Notes: generated by a model from the letters alone, not told the origin. A DNA stretch of 11,019 nucleotides from an uncultured Odoribacter sp. (GCA_900548135.1 URJC01000057.1:1-11019), one strand, 5' to 3'. Positions 1-7,834 are shown, counted from the stretch's first letter. Translations and numbers: made by a program.

Positions 1-233
1 ACACGGGATGCCGTGGCAATACAAAATGCCTGAAAAGAAGAAACTGAATTTTTACTATTGCTTCCTGTTACCCCTTGTCCCAATAAACGGAACATTTCCC
101 GGAAATAACGGAATTGTACAAAACGGCTTTGAAAACTAAAATACAGTCCGGCTGCAATCAGGAAAATAATGAGTATATAAGTCCAGATCCAGTCGTTAAT
201 AACTACAATCCAATTATTTAAAATTTCTGACAT
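1..233 (-). CDS. Sodium:alanine symporter family (AGCS) protein, N-terminal fragment
   Basis: This gene is cut by the left edge of the window. Only the first 77 codons and two bases of the next are present. The ATG is at 233-231 on the minus strand and the frame stays open to base 1. The translation begins MSEILNNWIVVIND, followed by a hydrophobic membrane segment at about residues 16-33. After it come the stretches QFRYFREMFRLL (about 40-51) and SSFQAFCIATASR (about 65-77). These match the conserved N-terminus of the alanine/glycine:cation symporter family (AlsT/AgcS type), inner-membrane carriers that import small amino acids with sodium. The diagnostic later segments lie outside the window. 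The gene is transcribed divergently from the TetR-family gene, and the two starts are about 113 bp apart. No clear Shine-Dalgarno or exact TAnnTTTG element precedes it. Whether the neighbouring TetR protein controls it cannot be read from the sequence. Confidence 0.8.
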   Translation of the reverse strand, partial: MSEILNNWIVVINDWIWTYILIIFLIAAGLYFSFQSRFVQFRYFREMFRLLGQGVTGSNSKNSVSSFQAFCIATASR

Positions 234-297
234 GTGATTATATATAGTTAGGCAACTTCATCGTTTATTACGCAAAAAAAATAAAAATGGCTGAATT

Positions 298-328
298 ATT
301 GCTGTTTAAATTTCTCTTTGTAACTTTG
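298..328 (+). promoter_or_regulatory. Candidate promoter of the tetR-family gene
   Basis: TAACTTTG at 321-328 is an exact match to the Bacteroidota primary-sigma -7 consensus TAnnTTTG. ATTG at 298-301 matches three of four bases of the -33 element TTTG, with a 19-bp spacer, which is within the usual range. Transcription would start a few bases downstream of 328, inside or beside the palindrome at 330-343. That would leave a short leader before the ATG at 347. This placement argues against translation from ATG codons at 287 or 329. The consensus is established knowledge; the assignment here is inference. Confidence 0.5.
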
Positions 329-329
329 A

Positions 330-343
330 TGAACAAATGTTCA
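330..343. promoter_or_regulatory. Perfect 14-bp palindrome, candidate TetR operator
   Basis: TGAACA at 330-335 and TGTTCA at 338-343 are perfect inverted repeats around a 2-bp centre (AA). The element starts one base after the candidate -7 hexamer region (321-328) and ends three bases before the proposed ATG at 347. A repressor bound here would cover the transcription start. TetR-family proteins commonly repress their own genes through short palindromes in this position. I saw no second copy of the complete palindrome in the window, so the visible role would be autoregulation. The palindrome is directly visible; the binding protein is inferred. Confidence 0.5.
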
Positions 344-346
344 ATT

Positions 347-937
347 ATGAAAACACACGATTTTATTCTTCAAAAAACGTTTGGTTTATTGCTACAGAAA
401 GGATATGATGGGGTGTCAGTTTCGGATATCCAGCAAGTGACCGGGATGGCTCGTGGATTATTGTACCATTATTTTGGTAATCTGGACCGGCTTTTTGAAG
501 AAGTTGTGGAGACCTGGTACAGGACCTGGATGGTATATGACAGGGAAACATTGAAGGGGAAGTCTGTTGTAGAATTAATTACATTTATGGTTGAGCGATA
601 CCGCTGCATCGGACAAGATTTACAGGAATACCATGATAGAGTTATTTCTTTTTCTGATGTTGAGATTTTGTTTCGGGAGGCTGTTCGTCATCAAAGTAGT
701 TTTGCTGAGTTGTATACAAAAGTACAGGAGGAACATTATATCATTTGGAAAACGGCTTTATTGAATAGCTTTAGCCGGGGGGAGTTACGCAGTGGGTTGA
801 ACCTGGAATCGGTGGCACGTCATTTTGTATTTATCCGGGACGGGATCGTATTTCATACGGGTGTTGGTTCTCTGAATGATCATATTTATCTCCTTGAAAA
901 AGGATTGCGTGAGTATTTTGAAATTATCCGGCGGTGA
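347..937 (+). CDS. TetR/AcrR-family transcriptional regulator
   Basis: From ATG 347 the protein has 196 residues, a normal length for the family. Residues about 1-50 form the TetR_N DNA-binding domain. Its helix-turn-helix runs through VSVSDIQQVTGMARGLLYHY (about 25-44), followed by the typical F-x-N-L-D-x-L-F-E-E segment that starts helix 4. The rest (about 55-196) is a helical, poorly conserved effector-binding and dimerisation region, so the ligand cannot be named. An in-frame ATG at 287 would add a hydrophobic N-terminus lacking family character, and it lies upstream of the best promoter match. ATG 329 falls next to the -7 element. I therefore prefer 347. The stop is 26 bp before the ECF sigma gene on the same strand, so read-through or co-transcription is possible. 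The 14-bp palindrome over its own start region suggests autoregulation. Confidence 0.85.
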   Translation: MKTHDFILQKTFGLLLQKGYDGVSVSDIQQVTGMARGLLYHYFGNLDRLFEEVVETWYRTWMVYDRETLKGKSVVELITFMVERYRCIGQDLQEYHDRVISFSDVEILFREAVRHQSSFAELYTKVQEEHYIIWKTALLNSFSRGELRSGLNLESVARHFVFIRDGIVFHTGVGSLNDHIYLLEKGLREYFEIIRR

Positions 938-963
938 AATAAAGTGTTAATATAAAGGATTAT

Positions 964-1566
964 ATGAAATCGGATACAGAGCATATACCAATGAAAGAGG
1001 TCATGGAGGCTATTGCCAGAGGAGATAAAAAAGCTTTTGAACAGCTTTTTAGAGAGTGGTATGTGCGTTTGTGTGTATATGCAGAGTCTATTGTTCATGA
1101 CCGGGACATTGCGGAAGATTTGGTACAGAACATATTTTATATTTTGTGGGAGAAACGGGATGTTGTGAATATTCGGGAATCCATCAAGTCTTATTTGTAT
1201 CGTTCTACTTATAATTCAGCTTTGAACACATTGAAACATGAGAAGGTTAAGTTGGCTTTTCTGGAATTTATTCGCAAGCATGAGAAAGAGGGAGAAAATA
1301 ATATCGAATATTTTTTTGAAAAGGAAGCGAAAGAAACCGTATTAAAAGAAATAAACCGGGCTATTGAGACTTTGCCGGAGCAATGCCGGGAGATTTTTTT
1401 ATTAAGTCGGTTTTCCGGTAAAAAGAGCATAGAGATTGCTTCTGATTTGGGCCTGTCTGTCCGTACTGTAGAAGCTCAGTTGTATAAAGCCATGAAACGT
1501 TTACGTGAAGAATTGGCACATTTACGTCATAGTGAAATCCTTTTCCTGATCCTTTTTGGAAAGTAA
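964..1566 (+). CDS. RNA polymerase ECF-type sigma-70 factor (FecI/Bacteroidetes type)
   Basis: This 200-residue protein has the two-domain layout of ECF sigma factors. Region 2 lies at about 21-90 and includes the core-binding and -10 recognition segment DIAEDLVQNIFYILWEKR (48-65). Region 4 lies at about 130-184 and has the conserved LPEQCREIFLLSRFSGKKS segment, then a helix-turn-helix (IEIASDLGLSVRTVEAQLYK) for -35 recognition. The tail EILFLILFGK (191-200) is strikingly hydrophobic after a basic stretch; I believe such tails recur in Bacteroidota ECF factors. The gene sits 26 bp after the TetR gene and 107 bp before the FecR gene. This is the usual sigma/anti-sigma order upstream of an STN-bearing SusC. 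Expected role: transcription of the downstream uptake operon once FecR signals substrate binding. No exact TAnnTTTG promoter is visible just upstream. TATTTTG at 914-920 is one base short and lacks a good -33. Confidence 0.93.
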   Translation: MKSDTEHIPMKEVMEAIARGDKKAFEQLFREWYVRLCVYAESIVHDRDIAEDLVQNIFYILWEKRDVVNIRESIKSYLYRSTYNSALNTLKHEKVKLAFLEFIRKHEKEGENNIEYFFEKEAKETVLKEINRAIETLPEQCREIFLLSRFSGKKSIEIASDLGLSVRTVEAQLYKAMKRLREELAHLRHSEILFLILFGK

Positions 1567-1673
1567 AGCAAATATAGGCCAGCTTTCCTTTTGGGGTATC
1601 TGTTCTGATTTTTTGCTAAAAAATGTAAGTAATTTCAAAAAATGAGTTGTCTTAGATACAAATTTATGTATTT

Positions 1674-2837
1674 ATGGACAATTTTAATTCTTTAGATCAT
1701 ACAATTCAACATCTGATTATTACTTATTTGGAAGGATCATGTTCTGACAGGGAAATCGTGAAATTGCAGTATTGGCTGTCCCTGTCGGAAGAGAACTTAG
1801 TTTTATTTAAAAGATTTCGTGAAGCCTGGTTATTGGCCGGGGAGACGGAGCGTTATCCGCTTGAAGAGGCCTGGAAGAAATTGGATCTCGGATTAGAACA
1901 TAGGTTAAAAATCCGCCGGAGAAACCTAAAGATTCGTTGGATGGGATATGCAGCAGCTATAATGGTACTTTTTTCTGTCGGTTACTATTATTGGGGTGAT
2001 TTATTTCCTGGCATGTCTGAAAAAGGAATAGGTACAGAGGGATATATAGTCCCGGGGAGTAAAAAAGCGGTTTTGGTATTGGGTTCGAATGACCGGATAG
2101 CACTGGATCAGGTCAGGGAGGATTCTGTTCTGAGCCGGCAAACAAACATCAGAAAAGAAGGAAATACTTTAGTATATGAAAAAATTTGCGGAGGGGATAC
2201 AGCAGAAAATAATTGTTTAATTACGCCTCGGGGCGGGGAGTATACTGTTGTTTTATCTGATGGGACCAAAGTATGGTTGAATGCAGAATCAGAATTGAAG
2301 TACCCCGTACAATTTTCAGAAAATGAGCGGAAAGTATATTTGAAAGGGGAAGCTTATTTCACAGTGACAAAACAGGAAGGTGTTCCTTTTATTGTTTGTT
2401 CAGGCAATACAGAGGTGACCGTTTGGGGAACAGAATTTAATGTCCGGAATTATGCGGATGGGAAGATTGCGGCAACTTTAGTTAAAGGATGTGTTGTGGT
2501 AGGGTGCGGGCAAGAAATGTGCCGGTTACAGCCTGGACAGCAGGCTGTTGTCAATATTCATGGAATACAAGTCAGGGAAGTGGAGACTGCTTTATATACA
2601 GCCTGGAAGGACGGTTATTTTATTTTCAGGGAACAGCCTTTGGAGTGTATTTTAAAGGAATTGGCCCGTTGGTATGATTTCACCTATTTCTATCAGAATG
2701 AAAAATTGGAAAAATGTCGGTTAACAGCAAAGCTTCGGAAATTTGACCGGGTGGAAGAGGTATTGGAAGTGTTGAAAGGTGTCGGGACTTTTAAGTTTGT
2801 TATTAAAGGGAAAACAGTGACCGTGGTGTCAGAATAA
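1674..2837 (+). CDS. FecR-family anti-sigma factor with DUF4974 domain
   Basis: This 387-residue inner-membrane protein is of typical Bacteroidota FecR length. Residues 1-85 are cytoplasmic and helical, with aromatic and charged content, and would bind the sigma factor. They end in a basic run (RRRNLKIRW, 81-89). One transmembrane helix follows at about 89-107. The periplasmic part holds the FecR domain at about 184-285, with landmarks LSDGTKVWLNAESELKYP, VYLKGEAYF and VWGTEFNVRNY. A C-terminal DUF4974 domain at about 315-386 begins at GYFIFREQPLECILKELARW and resembles the STN fold. This domain should contact the STN domain of the SusC protein encoded next. Start 1674 is chosen because an ATG at 1667 is out of frame. 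The 107-bp gap before it has no obvious promoter, only a repeated AAAAAATG (1618-1625, 1637-1644) of doubtful meaning. Confidence 0.93.
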   Translation: MDNFNSLDHTIQHLIITYLEGSCSDREIVKLQYWLSLSEENLVLFKRFREAWLLAGETERYPLEEAWKKLDLGLEHRLKIRRRNLKIRWMGYAAAIMVLFSVGYYYWGDLFPGMSEKGIGTEGYIVPGSKKAVLVLGSNDRIALDQVREDSVLSRQTNIRKEGNTLVYEKICGGDTAENNCLITPRGGEYTVVLSDGTKVWLNAESELKYPVQFSENERKVYLKGEAYFTVTKQEGVPFIVCSGNTEVTVWGTEFNVRNYADGKIAATLVKGCVVVGCGQEMCRLQPGQQAVVNIHGIQVREVETALYTAWKDGYFIFREQPLECILKELARWYDFTYFYQNEKLEKCRLTAKLRKFDRVEEVLEVLKGVGTFKFVIKGKTVTVVSE

Positions 2838-2838
2838 A

Positions 2839-2878
2839 ATAGAGGGAACACTCATTTGGCCGTGTGGGTTCCCTCTGT
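2839..2878 (+). terminator. Strong hairpin between the fecR and susC genes
   Basis: AGAGGGAAC at 2841-2849 pairs perfectly with GTTCCCTCT at 2868-2876. A T-G wobble and an A-T pair extend the stem to 11 bp (outer bases 2839 and 2878), around an 18-base loop. It begins two bases after the fecR stop. No U-tract follows on the plus strand (GTAATAATTG), so it is not a textbook intrinsic terminator. It may cause partial termination, stabilise the upstream mRNA end, or lie within the regulatory region of the susC promoter. The structure is seen; the function is inferred. Confidence 0.5.
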
Positions 2879-2880
2879 AA

Positions 2881-2897
2881 TAATTGAAAATCAATTA
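2881..2897. repeat. Small inverted repeat upstream of susC
   Basis: TAATTG (2881-2886) and CAATTA (2892-2897) are perfect 6-bp inverted arms around the 5-base centre AAAAT. The repeat lies between the fecR-susC hairpin and the susC start at 2917, where an operator or the start of transcription is expected. It is AT-rich, so a chance origin is quite possible. Confidence 0.3.
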
Positions 2898-3997
2898 CTA
2901 ACTAATCTTCAAATGTATGAAAAAAAAGCTTAAGGGTATGTGTTATCCAAGAGAAAAAGTAAGAAAGTTGTTTTTTATGGTAAAACTTTCTTTTATGCTG
3001 ACTTTTTTTTGCCTGCAGATACAGGCAAATGGTTTTTCTCAGCACACTCGTTTGAGTATCCGGATGGAGCATGTGAGTGTGAAACAATTGTTTATAGAAA
3101 TAGAAAAGTTGACAGACTGGGCATTTGTATACAATACAAGTGATGTGGAACAATTGGGAATGGTAACTGTTGATTTTGTCAATGCAGAGATTGAAAAAGT
3201 GCTGGATTATTGTCTGAAAGGAAAAGGATTGACTTATCAGTTTGTAAATGATCACATTGTTATTCGTAAAGATACCGTTATACAGCCTCAGGGACAACAA
3301 CGGATTATTTCCGGAAAAGTGATAGATAAAGTCAGTAGAGGTCCGTTGCCTGGGGCTACAGTGAAAATCAAAGGGACAAGTATCGGGACTGCGACGGATA
3401 TTGAGGGGAAATTCAAGATTACGTTGGGAACTGAGGCTGGGATATTGGTTGTTTCCTTTATTGGGTATGAAAGTGTTGAAGTAATTCCTGGTAAGCAGGA
3501 AAATATAGAGGTTGCTTTAACCCCGGAAGTCACCGAGATGGCAGAGGTAATTGTAACAGGAATTGCCGAGAGAAAAGCTGCTACCTATACCGGAGCCGTC
3601 ACCACTTTTAAAGCTGAGGATCTGGCACGTATCGGGAATCAGAATATTTTGCAGGTTTTAAGGGGAATAGATCCCGGTTTCCAGGTCTTAGAGAATAATG
3701 ATTATGGTTCAGATCCGAATAAAATGCCGGAAATTCAAATGCGTGGGGCTTCCAGCTTTACAGACATGAAAGACCGTTATCAGACGAATCCTAACCAGCC
3801 TTTATTTATTGTGGATGGTTTCGAACAGTCTATACAGCGTGTTTTTGATATGGACATGAACCGGATTGCCTCTGTGACTTTGTTAAAAGATGCTACTGCG
3901 AAAGCTTTGTATGGTTCAAAGGGGGCCAATGGGGTGGTGGTGATAGAAACCAAAAAACCGGAAGCCGGAAAATTGAAACTCAGCTATACCGGAAATC

Positions 3998-4012
3998 TGA
4001 ATTATCCAGTTA
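3998..4012 (+). other. First susC lesion: frame change with missing residues
   Basis: Frame A reads YTGNLNY up to 4005. The family-conserved continuation LSSYNLCNAAEKL is found in the frame starting at 4002 (TTA TCC AGT TAT AAC). In SusC proteins a short linker ending in P-D normally lies between these two blocks, and it is absent here. The shift equals a net loss of 1 modulo 3 bases, so a deletion of about 16 bp fits both the frame and the missing residues. The expected linker is family knowledge; the deletion length is inference. Confidence 0.65.
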
Positions 4013-5924
4013 TAACTTGTGTAATGCCGCTGAAAAACTGGATGTTGAATTCCGGGCCAATAAATTCACTTCTCTCAGTGGGCATCAGGGTGAACAGTTG
4101 TTATTAGATCAGAAATATAATTTTTATCTGGAAGAATTGGCCAAAGGAGTGGATACCTATTGGTTGTCAGTTCCTTTGCGAACAGGAGTCGGGCATAAAC
4201 ATTCCTTGAATATAGAAGGCGGAGATGAATTTGTCCGGTATAATATTGATTTCTCATATAATGATATACAGGGAGTGATGAAGGGGTCAGGCCGGCGGGT
4301 ATTGGAGGGGGGATTTATGCTTTCTTACCGGTATAAAAATTTACTTTTCAGGGAACAGTTCTATGTGACAGACAGTAAATCCAAAGAATCCCCCTATGGT
4401 ACATTTTCCGAGTATGCCCGGTTGAATCCTTATTGGAGGAAATATGATGCTCATGGGAATATTGTGGAGATATTGGGAAATTATGAGATTGCAAATATGC
4501 AAGGGGAAAAACCCATCTATAATCCTTTATTGAATACGGCTCTTAATACGAAGAATGAAAATGGATATACTAATTTCACCAATAACTTTTACATAGAATG
4601 GATGGTTTTGAGTGGTTTGAAAGCAACCGGCCGGATAAGCTTTACCAGTCAAAAGAGTGAAAAAGAAATTTTTTATCCCCGTGATCACACGATGTTCCGG
4701 CAGCAAACTTCGGATGAGGAATTTTTCAAAAGAGGATTGTATACTATGGGACATGGAAAACAATTCAATTACACCACTGATATTGCTTTGAGTTATAACA
4801 AAGTTTTTGCTGAGAGACATTTACTTTTGGCTAATGCCCAATGGAGTGCAGGGGAGTCTAAAAGTTCGTCTGTTGATTTTTCTGCCCAGGGATTTTCAAA
4901 CGATAAGATGGATTATATTACTCACGCAATGCAGTATGAGGAAGGTCAGAAGCCTTCCGGTAGTGAATCACATTCCCGGGAGACCAGTGTATTATTGTCT
5001 GTCAACTATTCCTGGGATGAACGTTTTTTGTTGGATGCGACCTATCGGGCTAATGCTTCTTCTCTGTTTGGAGCAGATAATCAATGGGGGCATTTTTGGT
5101 CAGCTGGTATCGGCTGGAATCTCCATCATGAGAAATTTATGCAGGCATTGAAAGTGGTGAATCTGTTTAAATTAAGGGGATCGACAGGATATACGGGTTC
5201 GCAGAATTTTAACGCTTATCAGGCTGTGGCAACTTACAGGTATTACGAAGATGTGGTATATGACAACATTGTAGGGGCTTATTTGCTGGGTTTACCGAAT
5301 CCGGAACTACAATGGCAGAAAACACAGGATAATAATATTGGGGTTGATCTGACTCTGTTTGACCGTTTGGATCTGACTTTTGATTATTATATCAAAAATA
5401 CCCGTAATTTACTGACGCCGGTCTCAACACCTCCTTCTGTCGGATTTAATTCCTATACAGAAAATCTGGGTAAATCCCAAAACAAGGGAATAGAAGTCAG
5501 ATTGAATTACAGGATATTGAAAGATATGCGTAAAGACTTGTTTTTAAGTGTTTTTGCTACGGGTATGCACAACAAGAATAAGATTAAGGAAATATCCGAT
5601 GCACTGGACTACATTAATAAAGAACGCGATGATCAAAAGTCCGAAAGTAATTATGATCATGAAAAAGACAAACAGGGAACCACTAAACCTTCTGTACGTT
5701 ATAGGGTCGGACAGTCAATGGATGCGATCTGGGCCGTTCGTTCTTTGGGAATTGACCCGGGGAGCGGGGACGAGATTCTGCTGACGAAAGACGGACAGAA
5801 AACATATGTTTGGAATGCTGATGATCAGGTGGTTTGCGGAGATAAATTGCCTAAACTGAGCGGTACTTTCGGTTTTAACTTTGAATATCGTGGTTTTGGG
5901 GTGAATACATCATTTTTTTACCGT

Positions 5925-5931
5925 TGGGCGG
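5925..5931 (+). other. Second susC lesion: probable single G deletion
   Basis: The barrel frame reads FFYRWAGRCTIRH and stops at 5954. Adding one G to the GGG at 5926-5928 gives RWGGQMYNQTLVDK and joins smoothly to the C-terminal frame, which then runs to 6304 with no residues lost. A missing base in a short G run is a plausible point mutation, and also a typical sequencing or assembly error. Confidence 0.75.
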
Positions 5932-6402
5932 GCAGATGTACAATCAGACATTAGTGGATAAAGTCGAGAATGCGGATATTCAATATAATGTAGACCGGAG
6001 AATTTACACTGACAGATGGTCTGAAGCCGGACAGGCTGCGAAATTTAAACAGATCACCGATCCGAATTATTTCACCCGGCCAACTTCCCGGTTTGTAGAG
6101 GATTTGAGTGAGTTGCAAATGACTTCTTTGAATATCAGTTATGATTTCCGGCATCATAAATTTGTAGCAGACAGTGGATTGGAACAGTTGAAACTGATGT
6201 TCTATATGAACGATGTATTCCGGACTTCGACAGTTAAGACCGAAAGGGGAATTGATTATCCGTTTGCCCGTTCATTTTCTCTTTCTGTACAGGTTACTTT
6301 TTAATAATAAGTCAATGAATTTATTCAATATTTCGGTAAATGCTTTCTAAGCAAATTGAGATGTATAACTATTTGAGCAGTTACTTATAATATAATTCAG
6401 AT

Positions 6403-7830
6403 ATGAAAAAATGGAATTACTATAAATGGATTACCGGAGCCTTCGCTATTCTGATATTGATGGGTTGTCAGGATTGGTTGGATGTGCGGCCGAAAACTGA
6501 AATAGAGTCGAAGGATCTTTTTGAGTCCGAATCAGGATTTAAAGAAGCTTTAGCCGGGGTTTATTCGAACATGACTTCACAACAACTTTACGGACGTGAC
6601 CTGACGTTTGGGATCATCGATGCTTTAGGCCAATATTGGGATATCAAGTCTACTGCAAATGAGTTTTTTTATTTCACAGTCTATAATTATCAGGAGAAGG
6701 CCGTTCAGGTACGTATTGATACCATTTGGGCCAGTATGTATAATGTGATTGCTAATATCAACAATATTCTGGAGCATATCGATGCGAAAAGAGGTATTTT
6801 CTACAAGGATAATTACAGTATAATCAAAGGAGAAGCTTTGGCTCTTCGGGCATATGTCCATTTTGATTTATTGCGGATGTTTGCTCCTGCCGACTTTTCC
6901 GGGGTAGATAAGGTTTTACCCTATGTGAAAGAATTTTCAAAACAGGTAGTGGCTTATTCTACTCCGAAGGAATTTGTAGATCTGGTGGTCGCTGATTTGA
7001 CTGCAGCTGCACAATTGTTGAAAACCGATCCTTTGGTGACTGGGGAAGAAATTACGACTGATGAAGACAAGGGGTATTTGATTAACAGGCAATTTCATAT
7101 GAATTATTATGCAGTGCAAGGTTTGCTGGCCAGGGTACAATTGTATGCAGGCCGGAATATGGAAGCTCGAACGGCGGCCTGGGAGGTGGTAGAGGCCCAT
7201 GAACAGAACGGGCTTTTCCCATGGATCAAACGGGATGATATTACGGTGTCTGAGAAAGCTTTGCGTGACAGAACCTTTTCATCTGAATTGTTGTTTGCAT
7301 TGAATATCCGGAAATTAGTAGATTATATAAAACCTTATTTCCGGGAAAGTTCCGGGAACCTTGCTACCCGTAGGGACATCAGTACGATGTATGAGGGTAT
7401 GGCTGATTATCGTAAAGATTATTTATTTGAGACTTCCGGGTCTCAGGCTGATGTATGTGCTAAATTGTGGCAGGAAGAAGCAGTAAACGGGAAAACACCC
7501 AAAAGAGACCGGATGCCGATGATCCGTTTGAGTGAGATGTATTACATTCTGGCGGAGTGTGACAAAGCTGATGTTGGAAAGGCTGTAGGGTATCTGAACT
7601 CGGTCCGGCAAAACCGGGGTATTCCGGTTGACTTGCAGGAAGAACATCTTTCTTCTGATGATGTGCAAAATGAGATATTGAAAGAATATCAGAAAGAATT
7701 TATTTGTGAAGGTCAATTGTGGTTTTACCACAAAAGAAGACACGATGCAGCGATAGCGAATGTCAAGGCTGATTATGTATTTCCGGTTCCTGTTGCTGAA
7801 GAGGATTATGGAAATAGGAATCAAAAATAA
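6403..7830 (+). CDS. RagB/SusD-family nutrient-binding outer-membrane lipoprotein
   Basis: This 475-residue protein has a signal peptide ending in a lipobox (ILMGC, lipidated Cys22) followed directly by QDWLDVRPKTEIESKDLF, the hallmark start of SusD/RagB proteins. The N-terminal SusD-like region (to about 220) contains GFKEALAGVYSNM and IIKGEALALRAYVHFDLLRMF. The C-terminal region includes MPMIRLSEMYYILAECD and AVGYLNSVRQNRGI, helical TPR-like elements, and closes with KEYQKEFICEGQLWFYHKRR and FPVPVAEEDYGN. Family role: a surface lid over the SusC barrel that captures the substrate. It is on the short side for the family (often 500-600) but has complete ends. It starts 98 bp after the susC stop; that gap holds only weak AT-rich inverted repeats. 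The gene is intact although its partner SusC gene is broken. Confidence 0.95.
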   Translation: MKKWNYYKWITGAFAILILMGCQDWLDVRPKTEIESKDLFESESGFKEALAGVYSNMTSQQLYGRDLTFGIIDALGQYWDIKSTANEFFYFTVYNYQEKAVQVRIDTIWASMYNVIANINNILEHIDAKRGIFYKDNYSIIKGEALALRAYVHFDLLRMFAPADFSGVDKVLPYVKEFSKQVVAYSTPKEFVDLVVADLTAAAQLLKTDPLVTGEEITTDEDKGYLINRQFHMNYYAVQGLLARVQLYAGRNMEARTAAWEVVEAHEQNGLFPWIKRDDITVSEKALRDRTFSSELLFALNIRKLVDYIKPYFRESSGNLATRRDISTMYEGMADYRKDYLFETSGSQADVCAKLWQEEAVNGKTPKRDRMPMIRLSEMYYILAECDKADVGKAVGYLNSVRQNRGIPVDLQEEHLSSDDVQNEILKEYQKEFICEGQLWFYHKRRHDAAIANVKADYVFPVPVAEEDYGNRNQK

Positions 7831-7834
7831 AATT

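Larger units (their letters stand above)
2917..6304 (+). pseudogene. SusC/RagA-family TonB-dependent outer-membrane transporter, disrupted by two frameshifts
   Basis: Three consecutive reading frames together spell one SusC-type protein of about 1,130 residues. Frame A (2917 to about 4003) encodes a signal peptide (about 1-40), an STN domain (about 46-117), a CarboxypepD_reg-like domain (about 130-203), a TonB-box-like stretch at EVIVTG and most of the plug (about 209-355), including PLFIVDGFE and ALYGSKGANGVVVIETK. Frame B (about 4002 to 5926) resumes at LSSYNLCNAAEKL and supplies most of the beta-barrel. Frame C (about 5926 to 6304) gives GGQMYNQTLVDKVENADI and ends in a terminal barrel strand SFSLSVQVTF. 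Without correction, translation stops at 4107, within the first barrel residues, so no functional transporter would be made. Frame B and frame C have only TTG codons near their starts and are not separate genes. The STN domain fits the adjacent FecR/ECF pair: substrate-induced signalling plus TonB-powered import. In-frame ATGs at 2938 and 2977 are alternative starts. Confidence 0.9.

Noticed and set aside
243..276. Promoter for the symporter on the minus strand (TTTG at 276-273, TAACTATA at 250-243)
   Set aside because: The -7 match lacks the TTTG half and the 22-bp spacer is long, so it is too weak to annotate.
287..346. Longer N-terminus for the TetR protein from ATG 287
   Set aside because: It adds a hydrophobic stretch unlike TetR N-termini, and would put the best promoter match and the palindrome inside the coding region.
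1563..1594. Possible terminator after the sigma gene (AAAGC...GCTTT followed by CCTTTT)
   Set aside because: A 5-bp stem with a 12-base loop and no proper T-run is not convincing.
1618..1644. Direct repeat AAAAAATG spaced 19 bp, before fecR
   Set aside because: It is low-complexity A-rich sequence; the repeat is probably chance.
2902..3300. Antisense open frame opposite the start of susC, and similar minus-strand frames opposite other genes
   Set aside because: These have no family resemblance, start signals or sensible composition; they mirror the codon pattern of the plus-strand genes.
3998..4012. Programmed ribosomal frameshifting in SusC
   Set aside because: There is no slippery heptamer at the junction, conserved residues are missing, and a second unrelated frame change follows later in the gene.
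4017..5954. An independent gene starting at TTG 4017
   Set aside because: The protein starts in mid-SusC sequence with no signal peptide, and conserved residues (LSSYN) extend upstream of the TTG in the same frame. It is a fragment of the broken transporter.
5924..6304. A separate small gene starting at TTG 5924
   Set aside because: It is the C-terminal barrel end of SusC after the single-G frameshift.
6316..6353. Inverted repeats between susC and susD (TGAAT-TT-ATTCA at 6316-6327; TGCTT-TCT-AAGCA at 6341-6353)
   Set aside because: The arms are five bases in AT-rich DNA, are expected by chance, and are not placed at a recognisable promoter.
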